DNA of 64,000 nucleotides from Alphaproteobacteria bacterium. Its GTDB lineage: Bacteria; Pseudomonadota; Alphaproteobacteria; JANQMY01. A model generated the notes under the pieces. That model worked only from the letters and a program-made list of their open reading frames with translations, had not been told where the DNA came from and made no database searches. Location: contig JANQPL010000004.1 of the NCBI GenBank assembly GCA_028289425.1, forward strand, positions 248,001-312,000, in the 5' to 3' direction. Each line of letters starts with the position of its first letter. The stretch's first letter is position 1. The position numbers and the translations under genes were made by a program. Positions 55,371 to 64,000 of the stretch are shown here, piece after piece.

Positions 55371-56651
55371 TCAAGCCGATGCTTCGAACACGGGCCAGCG
55401 GTCGACGATGGCACCGTCGTCATAAACGGCAATGTCACCGAACTGCAGGAACACCGCCTCGCTTTGTTGGGGGCGGAAGAAGACAAACTCATCGGGCGAA
55501 ATGTCCAGCTCATGCCCGCCATTGAGCATCTCCTGATTTGACGACCGCCCAAAGGTGGCGTTGAAGGCAAGACCCGGCGGGTCCACCGGGTCCGCCAGCC
55601 AATGGCCGCCGTAAATGAACACTGTGCGCGCGGTGTTGGGATTCCAAAGCCGCTGGAGGCCGGTTGTGAATTCAAGCCCCGGGATGCGCGTTTGATCGAA
55701 CGATTTAATCACCGGGGTTGCGATAAAGCTTGCCGGCAGATGCGGTTCCAGCAAGTCGGTATCGAAATGAGTGGGTTTCACCAGGCATGAGCCTGCGGAG
55801 ATTTCATTGGCAATCTCCGTATCCTGATAATAGCGATAGGTGGGGCTGCCGGCGGCGTTGCGGGTGAGGCCGCCCATTTTATCGGCGCCGAACACAGTTG
55901 CTGCACTGCTGAGGCATTCGCGGTAGAGCGACCAGGCAGCGTTCTTCGCCCGCTCCCGCCAGCCAAAAGCTGTGGGAAGTCCAGGAAGATGCGGCTCGTA
56001 CCCCATAAATCCGGTAAAGGTTAAAACCTTGCTTTCTTTGATGAATTCGAGCGTGCTTTGCAAGTCCGGGCCGGGCGCGAACCCGCCCCGATGCAACCCC
56101 ACATCGATCTCCACATTGACTCGGAAGGTTCGCCCCACGGCGCCTGCGAGCTCCGCATATTGACGGGCACGCGCGGGGGTGTCGATCAGCCATTGGACAT
56201 TGTCGGCAGCCTGTGCCTGCGCCGGCGCAAGTTCTTGAAAATACCGTTTTGCCGCCGCCACCGGCAGGGGCTTCCCCATCAGCTGATCCGCCGCCGGCAT
56301 CATGGCGCTCAGCGTATTGAGCATGGGCTGATTGAACGTCATCAGCCTGTCGGTTCCTGACCGCGCACCGATATGCGCGATCAGGTCGAGGCTAGGCAGC
56401 GACTTCGCCACAATGCGATAGCCCATACCGTCCGGCAAATGACTCATCAGCGTGTCGATATTGGCGTTGAGGCGTGCGCGGTCGATCACCAGCGTTGGCG
56501 TGGCGATGCCCGCCGCCGTCAAAGCATTCTGTAGGCTGAGGAAATAGGGATCCCGCGCACCGCTCCGGTCGCTTGGCCGGCTTGCGACCACCCCAAGCCC
56601 GACGAGGCCCGCCGCCCCCAGCACCATATGTCGCCGCGACAGCTCAGGCAT
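55371..56651 (-). CDS. Tat-exported alanine racemase/D-threonine aldolase-fold PLP enzyme
   Basis: 426 residues from the ATG at 56649-56651. Twin-arginine signal (LSRRHMVLGAAGLVGLG) at the N-terminus. Then a PLP type III barrel: ATPTLVIDRARLNANID, YRIVAKSLPSLDLI (PLP-lysine in the AKS position) and VEIDVGLHRGGF, GGLTRNAAGSPTYRYY, ending with LQFGDIAVYDDGAIVDRWPV. Resembles the D-threonine aldolase/DSD1 group. Its ATG overlaps the lactone oxidase stop by 8 nt, so the two form an operon under the TetR site upstream. Confidence 0.82.
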   Translation of the reverse strand: MPELSRRHMVLGAAGLVGLGVVASRPSDRSGARDPYFLSLQNALTAAGIATPTLVIDRARLNANIDTLMSHLPDGMGYRIVAKSLPSLDLIAHIGARSGTDRLMTFNQPMLNTLSAMMPAADQLMGKPLPVAAAKRYFQELAPAQAQAADNVQWLIDTPARARQYAELAGAVGRTFRVNVEIDVGLHRGGFAPGPDLQSTLEFIKESKVLTFTGFMGYEPHLPGLPTAFGWRERAKNAAWSLYRECLSSAATVFGADKMGGLTRNAAGSPTYRYYQDTEIANEISAGSCLVKPTHFDTDLLEPHLPASFIATPVIKSFDQTRIPGLEFTTGLQRLWNPNTARTVFIYGGHWLADPVDPPGLAFNATFGRSSNQEMLNGGHELDISPDEFVFFRPQQSEAVFLQFGDIAVYDDGAIVDRWPVFEASA

Positions 56652-58071
56652 TGGCTGCCTCGCCAAACACTTGGGCGAGATGCGGATTAAGGAACTTGCC
56701 CTCCGGATCCATGTCCCGGCGCAGTTCAACGAAGCGCTCAAAATCCGGATACAGAGCTTTTAGCCGATCCGCGCCGAGCCCGTGCAGCTTGCCCCAATGG
56801 GGCCGGCCGCCTTTTTCCAAGTACATGGGCTCGAACTCTGTAAAGAAAAAGTCATACCGCTCTTCGGGAGACGAATGAATGGCGATCGACGCCCGCGGCC
56901 CGCCGTTAAACGGGCTGAGCCAGGCGTCATCGGCGGCCACATGGCGGTATTCCATGGGAAAGTAAACTTCCTTGCGCCGATCGAGCATATCGATCACCCG
57001 GGCCACCATGGCCGGTCCTTCTTCCAAGGGCAGGTGGTATTCCATCTCGACGAATTGGGTGGGCCGGGCGGTCGCCAACAAGGCATGGGAGCTATCCACC
57101 CGATCCTCGATGACACCTTGAGGAAATTCGGACTGGGCCATCCAGCGGCGCAAGAACGGCGCCCAGCCCAATGCGTCGCGCAATTGTCTGAGCCCTTGCA
57201 GCACTTCGTCATCGTCTGCCTCGCCGGCGTCCGATATGGGGGCGTCGGTCACGTCATGCACCAGGCTCGCCACAAGCTCCGTACCCGGAAAATAGAAGAA
57301 CTCGAAATGGCGATGGGTGGCGCCAAGCTCGCCGATCCTTCCAAGGAAGTCGCGCACGGGTTCCACCGTGACCGTTCGCTTCAGGTTGAACGCCGGCACC
57401 GTGCGCAATCTGTATTCCGTGATGACCCCCAGCGCCCCCAGCGACACCTTGCCGGCGGCGAATAGGTCGGGATTTGAGTCCGCCGACACATCGAGCGTTT
57501 CGCCGGAAGGCGTCATAATGCGGAACCCCGTAATGTAATCATGAAGCGCGGTAAGTTTCTCACCCGTGCCGTGGGTTGCGGTGGAAAACGCCCCGGCCAG
57601 CGTCTGCACGTCAATGTCCGACAAGTTTTCGAACGCGCGGCCCTTCGCATCCAATTCCTGCGCCGCGTTGAACAACATGGTGCCCGCGCCGAAGCTTGCC
57701 TCGCCCGTGGCGGGGTCGATCCCACGCAAGCCCTCAATACCGCCCAGATGGATCATGGTGCCGTCTGAAGGCGCCACGCCGGAGAATGAATGGCCGCTGC
57801 CCACAGGACGGATAGGTCCGGCGGCGCTGCGCACAATCTCTGCAAGCTCGGCTTCGTTCTCGGGCCACAGCACACCGTGAGGCGTCGCGCGCTGATTGCC
57901 CGCCCAATTCATCCAGGCTTCTTTGCCCTCCGGCGCCGCGTGGAGGTTCGGATCATAGCCCTCGCGCACAAAGTCGCGCCCGTCCCAGCGCAGCTTTTGA
58001 ACCACCGGGACAGTTGCCAAAGCACCCGCACCGCCGGCGCCGATCAACATGGTCCGCCTAGAGATTTGCAT
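56644..58071 (-). CDS. Tat-exported FAD-linked lactone oxidase (ALO/GULO type)
   Basis: 475 residues from the ATG at 58069-58071 (GGAGGG upstream). Tat signal ISRRTMLIGAGGAGAL. FAD domain with PVGSGHSFSGVA, the segment used for covalent FAD attachment in aldonolactone oxidases, ATHGTGEKL, and a C-terminal ALO domain with GGRPHWGKLHGL, MDPEGKFLNPHLAQVFG. Oxidises a sugar lactone or related alcohol in the periplasm with O2 or another acceptor. First gene of the pair with the PLP enzyme. Confidence 0.87.
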   Translation of the reverse strand: MQISRRTMLIGAGGAGALATVPVVQKLRWDGRDFVREGYDPNLHAAPEGKEAWMNWAGNQRATPHGVLWPENEAELAEIVRSAAGPIRPVGSGHSFSGVAPSDGTMIHLGGIEGLRGIDPATGEASFGAGTMLFNAAQELDAKGRAFENLSDIDVQTLAGAFSTATHGTGEKLTALHDYITGFRIMTPSGETLDVSADSNPDLFAAGKVSLGALGVITEYRLRTVPAFNLKRTVTVEPVRDFLGRIGELGATHRHFEFFYFPGTELVASLVHDVTDAPISDAGEADDDEVLQGLRQLRDALGWAPFLRRWMAQSEFPQGVIEDRVDSSHALLATARPTQFVEMEYHLPLEEGPAMVARVIDMLDRRKEVYFPMEYRHVAADDAWLSPFNGGPRASIAIHSSPEERYDFFFTEFEPMYLEKGGRPHWGKLHGLGADRLKALYPDFERFVELRRDMDPEGKFLNPHLAQVFGEAANA

Positions 58072-58086
58072 GCCGCCCTCCAAAAA

Positions 58087-58116
58087 ATAGTAGTTTTTAC
58101 TATCTTATTTGATAGT
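58087..58116. promoter_or_regulatory. Twin palindromes between the lactone-oxidase operon and tetR
   Basis: ATAGTA-N5-TACTAT (58087-58103) overlaps ACTATC-TTATTT-GATAGT (58099-58116). This AT-rich block lies between two divergent genes, one a TetR regulator, and is the natural operator for both. Confidence 0.65.
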
Positions 58117-58192
58117 ATTTGCTATATTTCGGAGAACGAGTCAACCGCATTCTTCGGAAAGCCCCCCTCCGGGCCTTTGGAGCAAATCAACC

Positions 58193-58798
58193 GTGACCAC
58201 ACCTAAGCAAAGGCCTCGCCAGGCCCGCTCTCAAGCGACATTCGAAAGGCTGCTGGAAACGGCCCAAGCCCTCTTGGAGGCCTCCGGCATCGAAGGGTTT
58301 AATTCGAACGCGGTGGTCGAGCGAGCGGGCATGACGCCCCCGGCCTTTTACCGCTACTTCCCCAACAAGCACGCTTTGCTTCAGGAACTGGGCCAGCGGT
58401 TCATGACCATCCAAAACCAGATCATTCTGGACACCCCGATTGACCGGCGCCTTGCAAAGAATGAGTTCATCGCGGTCTCCAAAAAGATGCTCGAACGCAC
58501 CGTCCAGGTGACGAAAGACTTCCGGGGCGGATACGCCCTGCTGGTTTCTCTTCGCGCCATTCCCGAATTGCGGCCCGTGCGTCTGCAGTCCCATGAGCAG
58601 ATGGCGGCGGTTCTAACGGAGCGCGCGCCGGTCATGGGGATCGAAGGCGTTGGGGATCACCTTATGGCAAAAAGCCGGCTTGTGATCGAGACGGGATATG
58701 CGGCGGTCGAAATGCTGTTCGAGACGGGCTTCCGCAATCAGGGTGTCATTCTCGATGCCACCGCCCGCGCCAATGCGGCAATCTTTGAGATTGAGTGA
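58193..58798 (+). CDS. TetR/AcrR-family transcriptional regulator
   Basis: 201 residues from the GTG at 58193 (TTTGGAG ten bases upstream); earlier in-frame codons lack support. Helix-turn-helix at residues about 15-60: RQARSQATFERLLETAQALL, SNAVVERAGMTPPAFYRYFP, NKHALLQELGQRF. The ligand domain is ordinary in length. It most likely represses the divergent lactone-oxidase/PLP operon and itself through the twin palindromes. The operators of the 1-11 kb locus differ in sequence, so another regulator must serve them. Confidence 0.9.
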   Translation: MTTPKQRPRQARSQATFERLLETAQALLEASGIEGFNSNAVVERAGMTPPAFYRYFPNKHALLQELGQRFMTIQNQIILDTPIDRRLAKNEFIAVSKKMLERTVQVTKDFRGGYALLVSLRAIPELRPVRLQSHEQMAAVLTERAPVMGIEGVGDHLMAKSRLVIETGYAAVEMLFETGFRNQGVILDATARANAAIFEIE

Positions 58799-58833
58799 GG
58801 AGCCCTTGTTGGCGGCCACGCGTTAATCGCCGA

Positions 58834-58926
58834 TTGTCGCCCCTGCGAATGCAGGGGCCTATAACCACTGAAGCAAGAAAATTAGCACAGGGGGTATGGA
58901 TCCCAGCTTTCGCTGGGACGACAGTG
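58834..58926. repeat. Palindromic repeat 1 of 3
   Basis: GTCGCCCCTGCGAATGCAGGGG at one end and TCCCAGCTTTCGCTGGGACGAC at the other; each half is a hairpin and the outer ends complement each other. Alphaproteobacterial dispersed family. Confidence 0.75.
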
Positions 58927-58970
58927 ATGGCCTGGCTTTCAGCGCCGAAACCGCTGCCACATCCTCAATT

Positions 58971-59083
58971 TGTCATGCCCGCCGGATGGCGGGTATCTAA
59001 TGGCCGTCCCCGAGCCAAATGCGCAAGCAAGTTGATTTGCGGCACTGCCATTGGATTGCCGGTTTCACCGGCAATGACATCCT
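58971..59083. repeat. Palindromic repeat 2 of 3
   Basis: TGTCATGCCCGCCGGATGGCGGG at the left and CCATTGGATTGCCGGTTTCACCGGCAATGACA at the right (in parts: CCATTGGATTGC, CGGTTTCACCGG, CAATGACA). Same family, diverged. Confidence 0.65.
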
Positions 59084-59163
59084 ATTGTTTGGCAATCTGT
59101 TCCAGCGCCAACAAAATTCCTCGGTAACGGATAAAGCATCACACGTGGCGTTACCCACCTATC

Positions 59164-59304
59164 GTCGCCCCTGCGCAGGCAGGGGCCCATAACCCCGATG
59201 CCAACTGCGAGATTTCGGTGGGTATGGTTCCCAGACAACGCCGGAGCCTGTCCTCCGGCCGCGCACGGCGCGGTCCGGTGGGGCGTTTCTGGGACGACAT
59301 CGGA
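59164..59304. repeat. Palindromic repeat 3 of 3, with an insertion
   Basis: TCGTCGCCCCTGCGCAGGCAGGGG at the left; at the right TCCCAGAC is separated from CTGGGACGACA by about 50 extra bases that are GC-rich. A copy of repeat 1 disrupted by a short insert. Confidence 0.65.
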
Positions 59305-59312
59305 GATTGTGG

Positions 59313-59888
59313 CTACGACCTAGCCCTCTCCAGCGCCAATAGGTGCTCTTCGATTTCAAAGACGTGCGGGTCGTCCGCGCCGAGGGCGCGCAGGGCCGCC
59401 GCCAGATCCTTCAGATAATCCGCATTGCGGCCGCTGGGACCTTCCTTGTGCTGAATATAATGCGCAATGTCCCGCTCCGGCGCCGGGCCCAAAAAGGCCG
59501 TGTTCTGTTCCGTCGCGATATAGACAAGTCCGTCGGCGGAAACATCATCCCGAAAGGTGAGTTCCGTGGTGAACCGCAAATAGCCGTTCTTTTCCCGGTA
59601 ATCCAGATGGTCGAACACATCGGGCGTGATGTGATAGGCGAGCCCGTGGCACAAGGCACCGTCTTCCGGGATGAGGGTTGCCACCCGGCCGGGGGCTGCA
59701 TGGGTGCCCCGGTGGTCGTGAGACCCCTGCCAAAACCGGCGCGTCCAGCCCGCAATGGTTGCCGGTTTGCTTTCCAGAAAGGGAAAGTCCGCCTTGAAGA
59801 TCAGCGAGCCATAGCCGAACAGCCACAGGCTGTCCGCCCCGTCAAAGACGGCCCGTTGTTTGTTTTCGGCAATTGTGTTAGCGGACAT
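59313..59888 (-). CDS. ChaC-type gamma-glutamylcyclotransferase
   Basis: 191 residues from the ATG at 59886-59888. SLWLFGYGSLIFKADFPF (GYGSL substrate-binding loop), RRFWQGSHDHRGTHAAPGRV and catalytic Glu in LDYREKNGYLR define the ChaC/GCG fold. Probably splits gamma-glutamyl peptides such as glutathione to 5-oxoproline. Divergent from pyrE. Confidence 0.9.
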   Translation of the reverse strand: MSANTIAENKQRAVFDGADSLWLFGYGSLIFKADFPFLESKPATIAGWTRRFWQGSHDHRGTHAAPGRVATLIPEDGALCHGLAYHITPDVFDHLDYREKNGYLRFTTELTFRDDVSADGLVYIATEQNTAFLGPAPERDIAHYIQHKEGPSGRNADYLKDLAAALRALGADDPHVFEIEEHLLALERARS

Positions 59889-60006
59889 GCCGGTCTGATC
59901 CAAATTTGGCGCTACGACACGCGTTTCCTAACCAATTGCGCGGCTCCCGCCAAGAGGCCGGACTTGGCGTGAAGCTCAATAGAGAATCGAAATCGGGAGA
60001 ATCCAT

Positions 60007-60609
60007 ATGGCGGCGACCGCGAATGCGTCAGCAAACCAACACGCCGGCGGTGACGGCCCCCGCGATCAACTAAGAGAGCTTATCCGACGGCGATCCTTTA
60101 GCGAGGGCGAGGCGAAACGCCTGGCATCCGGCCGCACCAGTAACTTTTACTTCAACATGAAGCGCACCATGTCGTTGCCCGAGGGGCTGGCGCTGATTGC
60201 CGATCTGATGCTCGACGAAATCTATAAAGAGCCTTGCGACTATGTGAGCGGGCTGGAAATGGGGGCGATCCCCATTGTCAATGCGATCGCTCTGCGCAGC
60301 CACAGCCGTCCCGAAGGCAAACCGATCCCTCTGTTCTGGGTGCGCAAGAAAGCCAAGGAACACGGCACCATGCAGCGCTTGGAAGGGGAGGACCTGGACG
60401 TGCTGCGCGGCAAGACCGCCATTATGGTGGAGGACGTGACCACCACCGGCGGCTCCGTGCTGCAAGCGATTGAAGAAGCCCGGGAAAATGGCATCAACGT
60501 GTCCACCGTGATCACCATTGTGGATCGGCTGGAAGGGGCCGCCGAAACCCTGGCAGCCAACGGCATCACCCTTAAATGCCTGTTCAATGCGGACGACTTC
60601 CGCAGCTAA
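60007..60609 (+). CDS. pyrE: Orotate phosphoribosyltransferase
   Basis: 200 residues. PRPP-binding motif AIMVEDVTTTGGSVLQA and the ELIRRRSFSEGEAKRLASGR, SNFYFNMKRTMSLPEG and GLEMGAIPIVNAI segments mark the type. Pyrimidine synthesis, orotate to OMP. A dispersed repeat follows its stop. Confidence 0.95.
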   Translation: MAATANASANQHAGGDGPRDQLRELIRRRSFSEGEAKRLASGRTSNFYFNMKRTMSLPEGLALIADLMLDEIYKEPCDYVSGLEMGAIPIVNAIALRSHSRPEGKPIPLFWVRKKAKEHGTMQRLEGEDLDVLRGKTAIMVEDVTTTGGSVLQAIEEARENGINVSTVITIVDRLEGAAETLAANGITLKCLFNADDFRS

Positions 60610-60614
60610 AAAAG

Positions 60615-60720
60615 CGTCATCACGAGGAGCCCATTTAGGCGACGAAGTGATCCAGGGCAACTTGTTCGTTGACTGTTTTCCTGGATCGCCACGCGGGCTC
60701 TCGCCCGCTCGCGATGACGT
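60615..60720. repeat. Palindromic intergenic repeat after pyrE
   Basis: CGTCATCACGAGGAGCCC at the left and GCTCGCGATGACG at the right, with GTGATCCAGG/CCTGGATC inside. Known 'cgtcattgcgagg' dispersed type, 106 bp. Confidence 0.75.
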
Positions 60721-60786
60721 CTCCTATCTACAAACCTCCTTCGTTGATTTGAGGTACGCGAGATCAAAAGGGTCAGACCCTGCCCG

Positions 60787-61071
60787 TCACCCATCGCCCT
60801 CAATGTAATGGAAGTCGATCAAATAGACGTTTTCGCCGGACCCATGTTTTGCCGTTTTCAACAGATCGACCACCCCCTCAAACCCTGACTTGACCGCGAG
60901 CGCCGGGGTCACATCGCTCAAAGAGATTTGAGCAATGCGGTCGACCACGACGAACCCGTTGTCCATCTTGTATCGGCCACCCACTTTGACGCGCGGCCGC
61001 TGCCAGATACGGATGGTACAGGTAACGTCGCCGCGCGTTATGGGCTCTCTTAATCGTTTGGTGAATTGCAC
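60787..61071 (-). CDS. Small ASCH-domain protein
   Basis: 94 residues from the GTG at 61069-61071 (GGAAAGGGCGG upstream), in a frame that stays open through the opposite-frame shadow of priA. VQFTKRLREPITRGDVTCTI, RIWQRPRVKVGGRYKM and IDFHYIEGDG fit the ASCH/PUA-like beta-barrel, a fold that binds RNA. ASCH proteins include nucleoside deaminases and translation factors. 29 nt after the priA stop, same strand. Confidence 0.75.
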   Translation of the reverse strand: MQFTKRLREPITRGDVTCTIRIWQRPRVKVGGRYKMDNGFVVVDRIAQISLSDVTPALAVKSGFEGVVDLLKTAKHGSGENVYLIDFHYIEGDG

Positions 61072-61100
61072 GGCCGGCCGCCCTTTCCACGCCCCTGCTC

Positions 61101-63317
61101 TCAAAAAAAGCTGTAAGGATCCACATCGATGGTGAGGCGGGTCTGCCCCTTTGGTTTCACGCCGTCGAGCCATTGGGCCATGAAGGCCTGCACATTCACA
61201 TTCCGCCCGGCCTTTACCAGCAGACGCATACGGTGCCGCCCGCGCAATAGCGCAATGGGCGCCTCCGCGGGCCCCAGAACAGATACGTCCTTGCCGCGCG
61301 GCGCGATGCGGGCCAAGTGTTGTGACAGCTCGTCCACCACTTGCCGGTCGGGCCCGCTGACGATCAGCGCCACCAAGCGGCCATGGGGCGGCAGACCCGC
61401 ATATTCCCGCATGATGAGCTCTTGCCTGACGAACCCTTCCCGATCGCCGCGGGCGAGCGCCTGAAGAACCGGATGGTCCGGCTGGCGGGTCTGGATATAG
61501 ACCGTGCCCGGTTTCTCCGCGCGGCCTGCCCGCCCCGTCACTTGGGCCAGCAATTGAAACGTCCGTTCGGAGGCGCGGGGATCGCCGCCTTCCAGCCCCA
61601 GATCCGCATCGATGACGCCGACCACGGTCAGGCCCGGGAAATGATGCCCTTTGGCAACGATCTGTGTACCGATCAAAAGGTCGATGTCGCCCGACTGCAT
61701 CTGCCCCAAGATCTCTTGAAGCGCCGCCGGACCCCAAATGCGGTCGCTGGACAGGATTTCCGTTGCTTGGTCGGGAAACTTTTCCGCCACTTCTTCGGCG
61801 ATCCGTTCCACGCCGGGACCACAGGGGGCGAGCGAATCTTCCGTGCCGCATTCCGGGCACGCATTGGGCTGCGGCCGCTCATAGCCGCAATGGTGGCACA
61901 TGAGCTTGCGGCGGAACCGATGCTGTACCAGCCAGGCGGAGCAATGAGGGCAATGAAGCCGATGCCCGCAGGTGCGGCACAGGGTGAGCGGCGCATAGCC
62001 CCGCCGGTTCAGAAACAGCAAGGCCTGCTCGCCGGCGTCAAAGGCGTCGGTCAAGGCGCTCGTCAGGGTCGGCGACAGCCAGGATTGCCGGTCCGGCGGG
62101 TCTTTCCGCAAATCGATCAGTTTGACGTCCGGCAGCTCTGCGCTGCCGTGCCGTGTTGGGAGTTCGTAATGGGCATAACGGCCCGATTGGGCATTGGCGA
62201 CGGTTTCCAGCGACGGTGTCGCCGAGGCCAAAACGATCGGCACATCCGCCAACTGCGCGCGCACCACCGCCATGTCCCGCGCGCCATAGATCACGCCGTC
62301 TTCCTGCTTGAAAGAGCCGTCATGTTCCTCGTCAACGACAATGAGCCCCAGCCGCGGGAACGGCAGGAACAGCGCGGACCGCGCGCCCACCACCACGTCC
62401 ACCTCACCGGCGGCAACGGCCCGCCAGGTCCGCCTGCGTTCGTTGGATTTTATGTCCGAATGCCATTGGGCGGGCTTGCAGCCGAAACGCTGCTCAAACC
62501 TTTCCAGGAACTGGACGGTGAGCGCGATTTCCGGCAGCAGGATGAGCGCCTGGCGCCCTTCCCGGATCGCTTGGGCCACCGCCTCGAAATAGACTTCGGT
62601 TTTCCCCGACCCGGTGACCCCATCCAGCAGGCTGGGCGCAAACCGGTCATGCCGCACCGCGTCGCGAAAGGCCGCCGCAATTCCCGCTTGCTGGTCGGTT
62701 AGATCGGTCGGTTGGAAATCCGGATCCGGCTTTGGAAAGGGCAGATCCCCCGGCAGCTCGATTTCGCGCAACGCGCCTGTCTTTACCAAGCCGTGCACCA
62801 CACTTGTGGAAACGCCAGCGATGGTGGAAAGGTCCCGCATCATCAAGGGCGGCGTCTCGGAAAGGGTTGCCAAAACGCGCGTTCTGGCCGCCGTTGCGCG
62901 CGGCGGTGCTTCCCCCGTAGGCTCATAGGCGATCCGCGCTTTGGGCGGTGCATAGGTGTTGGGCCCGCGCATGGCCAAACGCAGAACCGCCCCCAACGGG
63001 TAGCAGGTGTAGTGCGATACCCACTCAATAAACTTACGTAATTCTTTCGGCATGCCCGTCACGGGCAAGCGCATCAAGACGTCTTTAACTTTGGCCTGCT
63101 CGATTTCGCGGCTTTCATCCTCGCCTGCGTCGTCCCACACCACCCCATTGACGGTTCGGTTACCAAGGGGCACGGAAACATAATCGCCGGGTTCCAGCGT
63201 TAACTCCGCTTGAACCGCATAGTCGTATGGTCCTACAAGAGGAAGCGGGATCAAAACCTTCACTCTTGGTTTTGGTTCTTCCTCCAACAGGGGGGGTATG
63301 GCGGCGTGGTCTGCCAT
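61101..63317 (-). CDS. priA: Primosomal protein N' (replication restart helicase)
   Basis: 738 residues. 3' DNA-binding N-terminal domain, then helicase motifs [15 protein letters not shown] (Walker A) and [14 protein letters not shown] (DEEH box), the two zinc modules [13 protein letters not shown] and [17 protein letters not shown], then [16 protein letters not shown] and [19 protein letters not shown]. Recognises stalled forks and loads DnaB. In most alphaproteobacteria atpH lies right downstream; here 13 kb intervene. Confidence 0.96.
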   Translation of the reverse strand: MADHAAIPPLLEEEPKPRVKVLIPLPLVGPYDYAVQAELTLEPGDYVSVPLGNRTVNGVVWDDAGEDESREIEQAKVKDVLMRLPVTGMPKELRKFIEWVSHYTCYPLGAVLRLAMRGPNTYAPPKARIAYEPTGEAPPRATAARTRVLATLSETPPLMMRDLSTIAGVSTSVVHGLVKTGALREIELPGDLPFPKPDPDFQPTDLTDQQAGIAAAFRDAVRHDRFAPSLLDGVTGSGKTEVYFEAVAQAIREGRQALILLPEIALTVQFLERFEQRFGCKPAQWHSDIKSNERRRTWRAVAAGEVDVVVGARSALFLPFPRLGLIVVDEEHDGSFKQEDGVIYGARDMAVVRAQLADVPIVLASATPSLETVANAQSGRYAHYELPTRHGSAELPDVKLIDLRKDPPDRQSWLSPTLTSALTDAFDAGEQALLFLNRRGYAPLTLCRTCGHRLHCPHCSAWLVQHRFRRKLMCHHCGYERPQPNACPECGTEDSLAPCGPGVERIAEEVAEKFPDQATEILSSDRIWGPAALQEILGQMQSGDIDLLIGTQIVAKGHHFPGLTVVGVIDADLGLEGGDPRASERTFQLLAQVTGRAGRAEKPGTVYIQTRQPDHPVLQALARGDREGFVRQELIMREYAGLPPHGRLVALIVSGPDRQVVDELSQHLARIAPRGKDVSVLGPAEAPIALLRGRHRMRLLVKAGRNVNVQAFMAQWLDGVKPKGQTRLTIDVDPYSFF

Positions 63318-63359
63318 GGTCTCCTAATTATAAAACACACAAACGAGATAAGGCGTCAG

Positions 63360-64000
63360 ATGAAGTTCTTTGTCGACACGGCCGACATTGATGAGATTCG
63401 GGATCTCGCCGCAACCGGTATGGTGGACGGGGTGACGACCAACCCCTCTTTGGTCGCGAAATCAGGCCGCAATTTTTTTGAAGTTTTAGAGGAAATCTGC
63501 AGCGTTGTATCAGGTCCGGTGAGTGCCGAAGTGGCCGCCACCGAGCATGAAGCCATGATGGCCGAAGCGCAAAAGCTGACCAGCGTTGCCAAAAACATCA
63601 CTATCAAGGTGCCGCTCACCTGGGACGGGCTGAAGACCTGCCGCGCGCTGGCGGACCAAGGCACCATGGTGAACGTCACCTTATGCTTTTCGCCCAACCA
63701 GGCGCTTCTGGCGGCAAAAGCGGGGGCGGCGTTCATTTCCCCCTTTGTGGGACGGCTTGACGATATCACCCATGACGGGATGGCTCTGATCGAAGAAATC
63801 AAGACCATCTATGACCATTACGATGCGCTGACCACGCAAATTCTCGTGGCCTCGGTGCGTCATCCAATTCATGTGCGCGATGCGGCCCTGCTGGGAGCCG
63901 ATGTTGCCACCCTGCCCCCCAATGTGCTGAGGGCCTTGGCCAATCATCCGTTGACGGATAAAGGCCTGGCCGCGTTTTTGGCCGATTGGGAAAAGACGGG
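63360..64000 (+). CDS. Transaldolase/fructose-6-phosphate aldolase family, cut by window end
   Basis: About 213 of an expected 217 residues are in the window; no stop is reached. [18 protein letters not shown] at the N-terminus, [26 protein letters not shown] (Schiff-base Lys) and the C-terminal [21 protein letters not shown] are those of the short TalC/FSA subfamily (about 217 residues). Transfers or condenses dihydroxyacetone units. Divergent from priA, the standard alphaproteobacterial arrangement. Confidence 0.93.
   Translation, partial: MKFFVDTADIDEIRDLAATGMVDGVTTNPSLVAKSGRNFFEVLEEICSVVSGPVSAEVAATEHEAMMAEAQKLTSVAKNITIKVPLTWDGLKTCRALADQGTMVNVTLCFSPNQALLAAKAGAAFISPFVGRLDDITHDGMALIEEIKTIYDHYDALTTQILVASVRHPIHVRDAALLGADVATLPPNVLRALANHPLTDKGLAAFLADWEKT

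Larger units (their letters stand above)
58799..59312. other. Intergenic block made mostly of palindromic repeats
   Basis: About 510 bp without genes, filled by three repeats at 58834-58926, 58971-59083 and 59164-59304. Confidence 0.6.

Noticed and set aside
57000-58130. The AT-rich block near 58.1 kb as a replication origin
   Set aside because: It is only about 50 bp long, lacks DnaA-box repeats and is better explained as the divergent promoter with TetR operators.
60787-61860. A 357-codon open frame on the minus strand overlapping priA
   Set aside because: Only its last 94 codons show protein character (ASCH-like); the rest is the shadow of priA in another frame, so the gene is called from the GTG at 61071.

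Overview
The window looks like a chromosomal segment of an alphaproteobacterium. This rests on the conserved order rplU-rpmA-(GNAT)-obgE-proB-proA-nadD ... rsfS-rlmH-gpmI-envC-ctpA-divergent polysaccharide deacetylase-rppH, the split F1 operon atpHAGDC, divergent priA/transaldolase, a C-terminally extended L21, and several palindromic repeats of the type scattered through alphaproteobacterial genomes. No species can be named from the sequence alone.

Layout. (1) 1-11.3 kb is an accessory catabolic locus: a TonB-dependent receptor (cut by the window start), an enoyl-CoA hydratase/SMP-30 pair, a four-gene operon (amidohydrolase, serine hydrolase, Tat-exported Rieske protein, secreted beta-propeller), an alpha-methylacyl-CoA racemase-like protein with an acyl-CoA ligase, and an SDR. 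Four of its promoters carry the same 14-bp palindrome (ACCGWCCGGWCGGT), so the locus reads as one regulon for uptake and CoA-dependent breakdown of an unidentified, probably branched or isoprenoid/steroid-like compound. (2) 11.3-14.0 kb is a scar zone: a serine-dehydratase C-terminal fragment, an IS3-type transposase remnant, a degenerate copy of a tRNA-Ser 3' end, an orphan polytopic membrane protein, and an intact tRNA-Ser(CGA). The zone marks the tRNA-side edge of a probable genomic island. (3) 14-25.8 kb holds small envelope or hypothetical genes, two APH-type phosphotransferases, two DUF2799 lipoproteins around a YaiI gene, a Baeyer-Villiger-type monooxygenase, a GFA-type zinc protein, a saccharopine-dehydrogenase-like reductase and a GST. 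(4) 25.8-41.9 kb is core housekeeping: ribosome, proline, NAD, ergothioneine (egtBD), ribosome silencing/methylation, glycolysis, cell-wall division/processing and mRNA decapping. (5) 41.9-48.2 kb is a ferritin-like protein and the F1-ATPase operon. (6) 48.2-61.1 kb is an accessory stretch separating atpH from priA, which are normally neighbours. It includes a second BVMO, a lytic transglycosylase, a Tat-exported PLP enzyme/FAD lactone oxidase pair with its own TetR regulator and operators, a ChaC-like gene and pyrE. (7) 61.1-64 kb is priA and a divergent transaldolase-family gene that reaches the window end.

The two most unusual signals are not genes. The first is a family of six intergenic palindromes of about 80 bp centred on GGTACC, whose arms differ between copies yet keep pairing (compensatory changes). 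The second is the shared palindromic operator of the 1-11 kb locus. A third is an 18-bp perfect hairpin that contains the apparent start codon of the EnvC-like gene.
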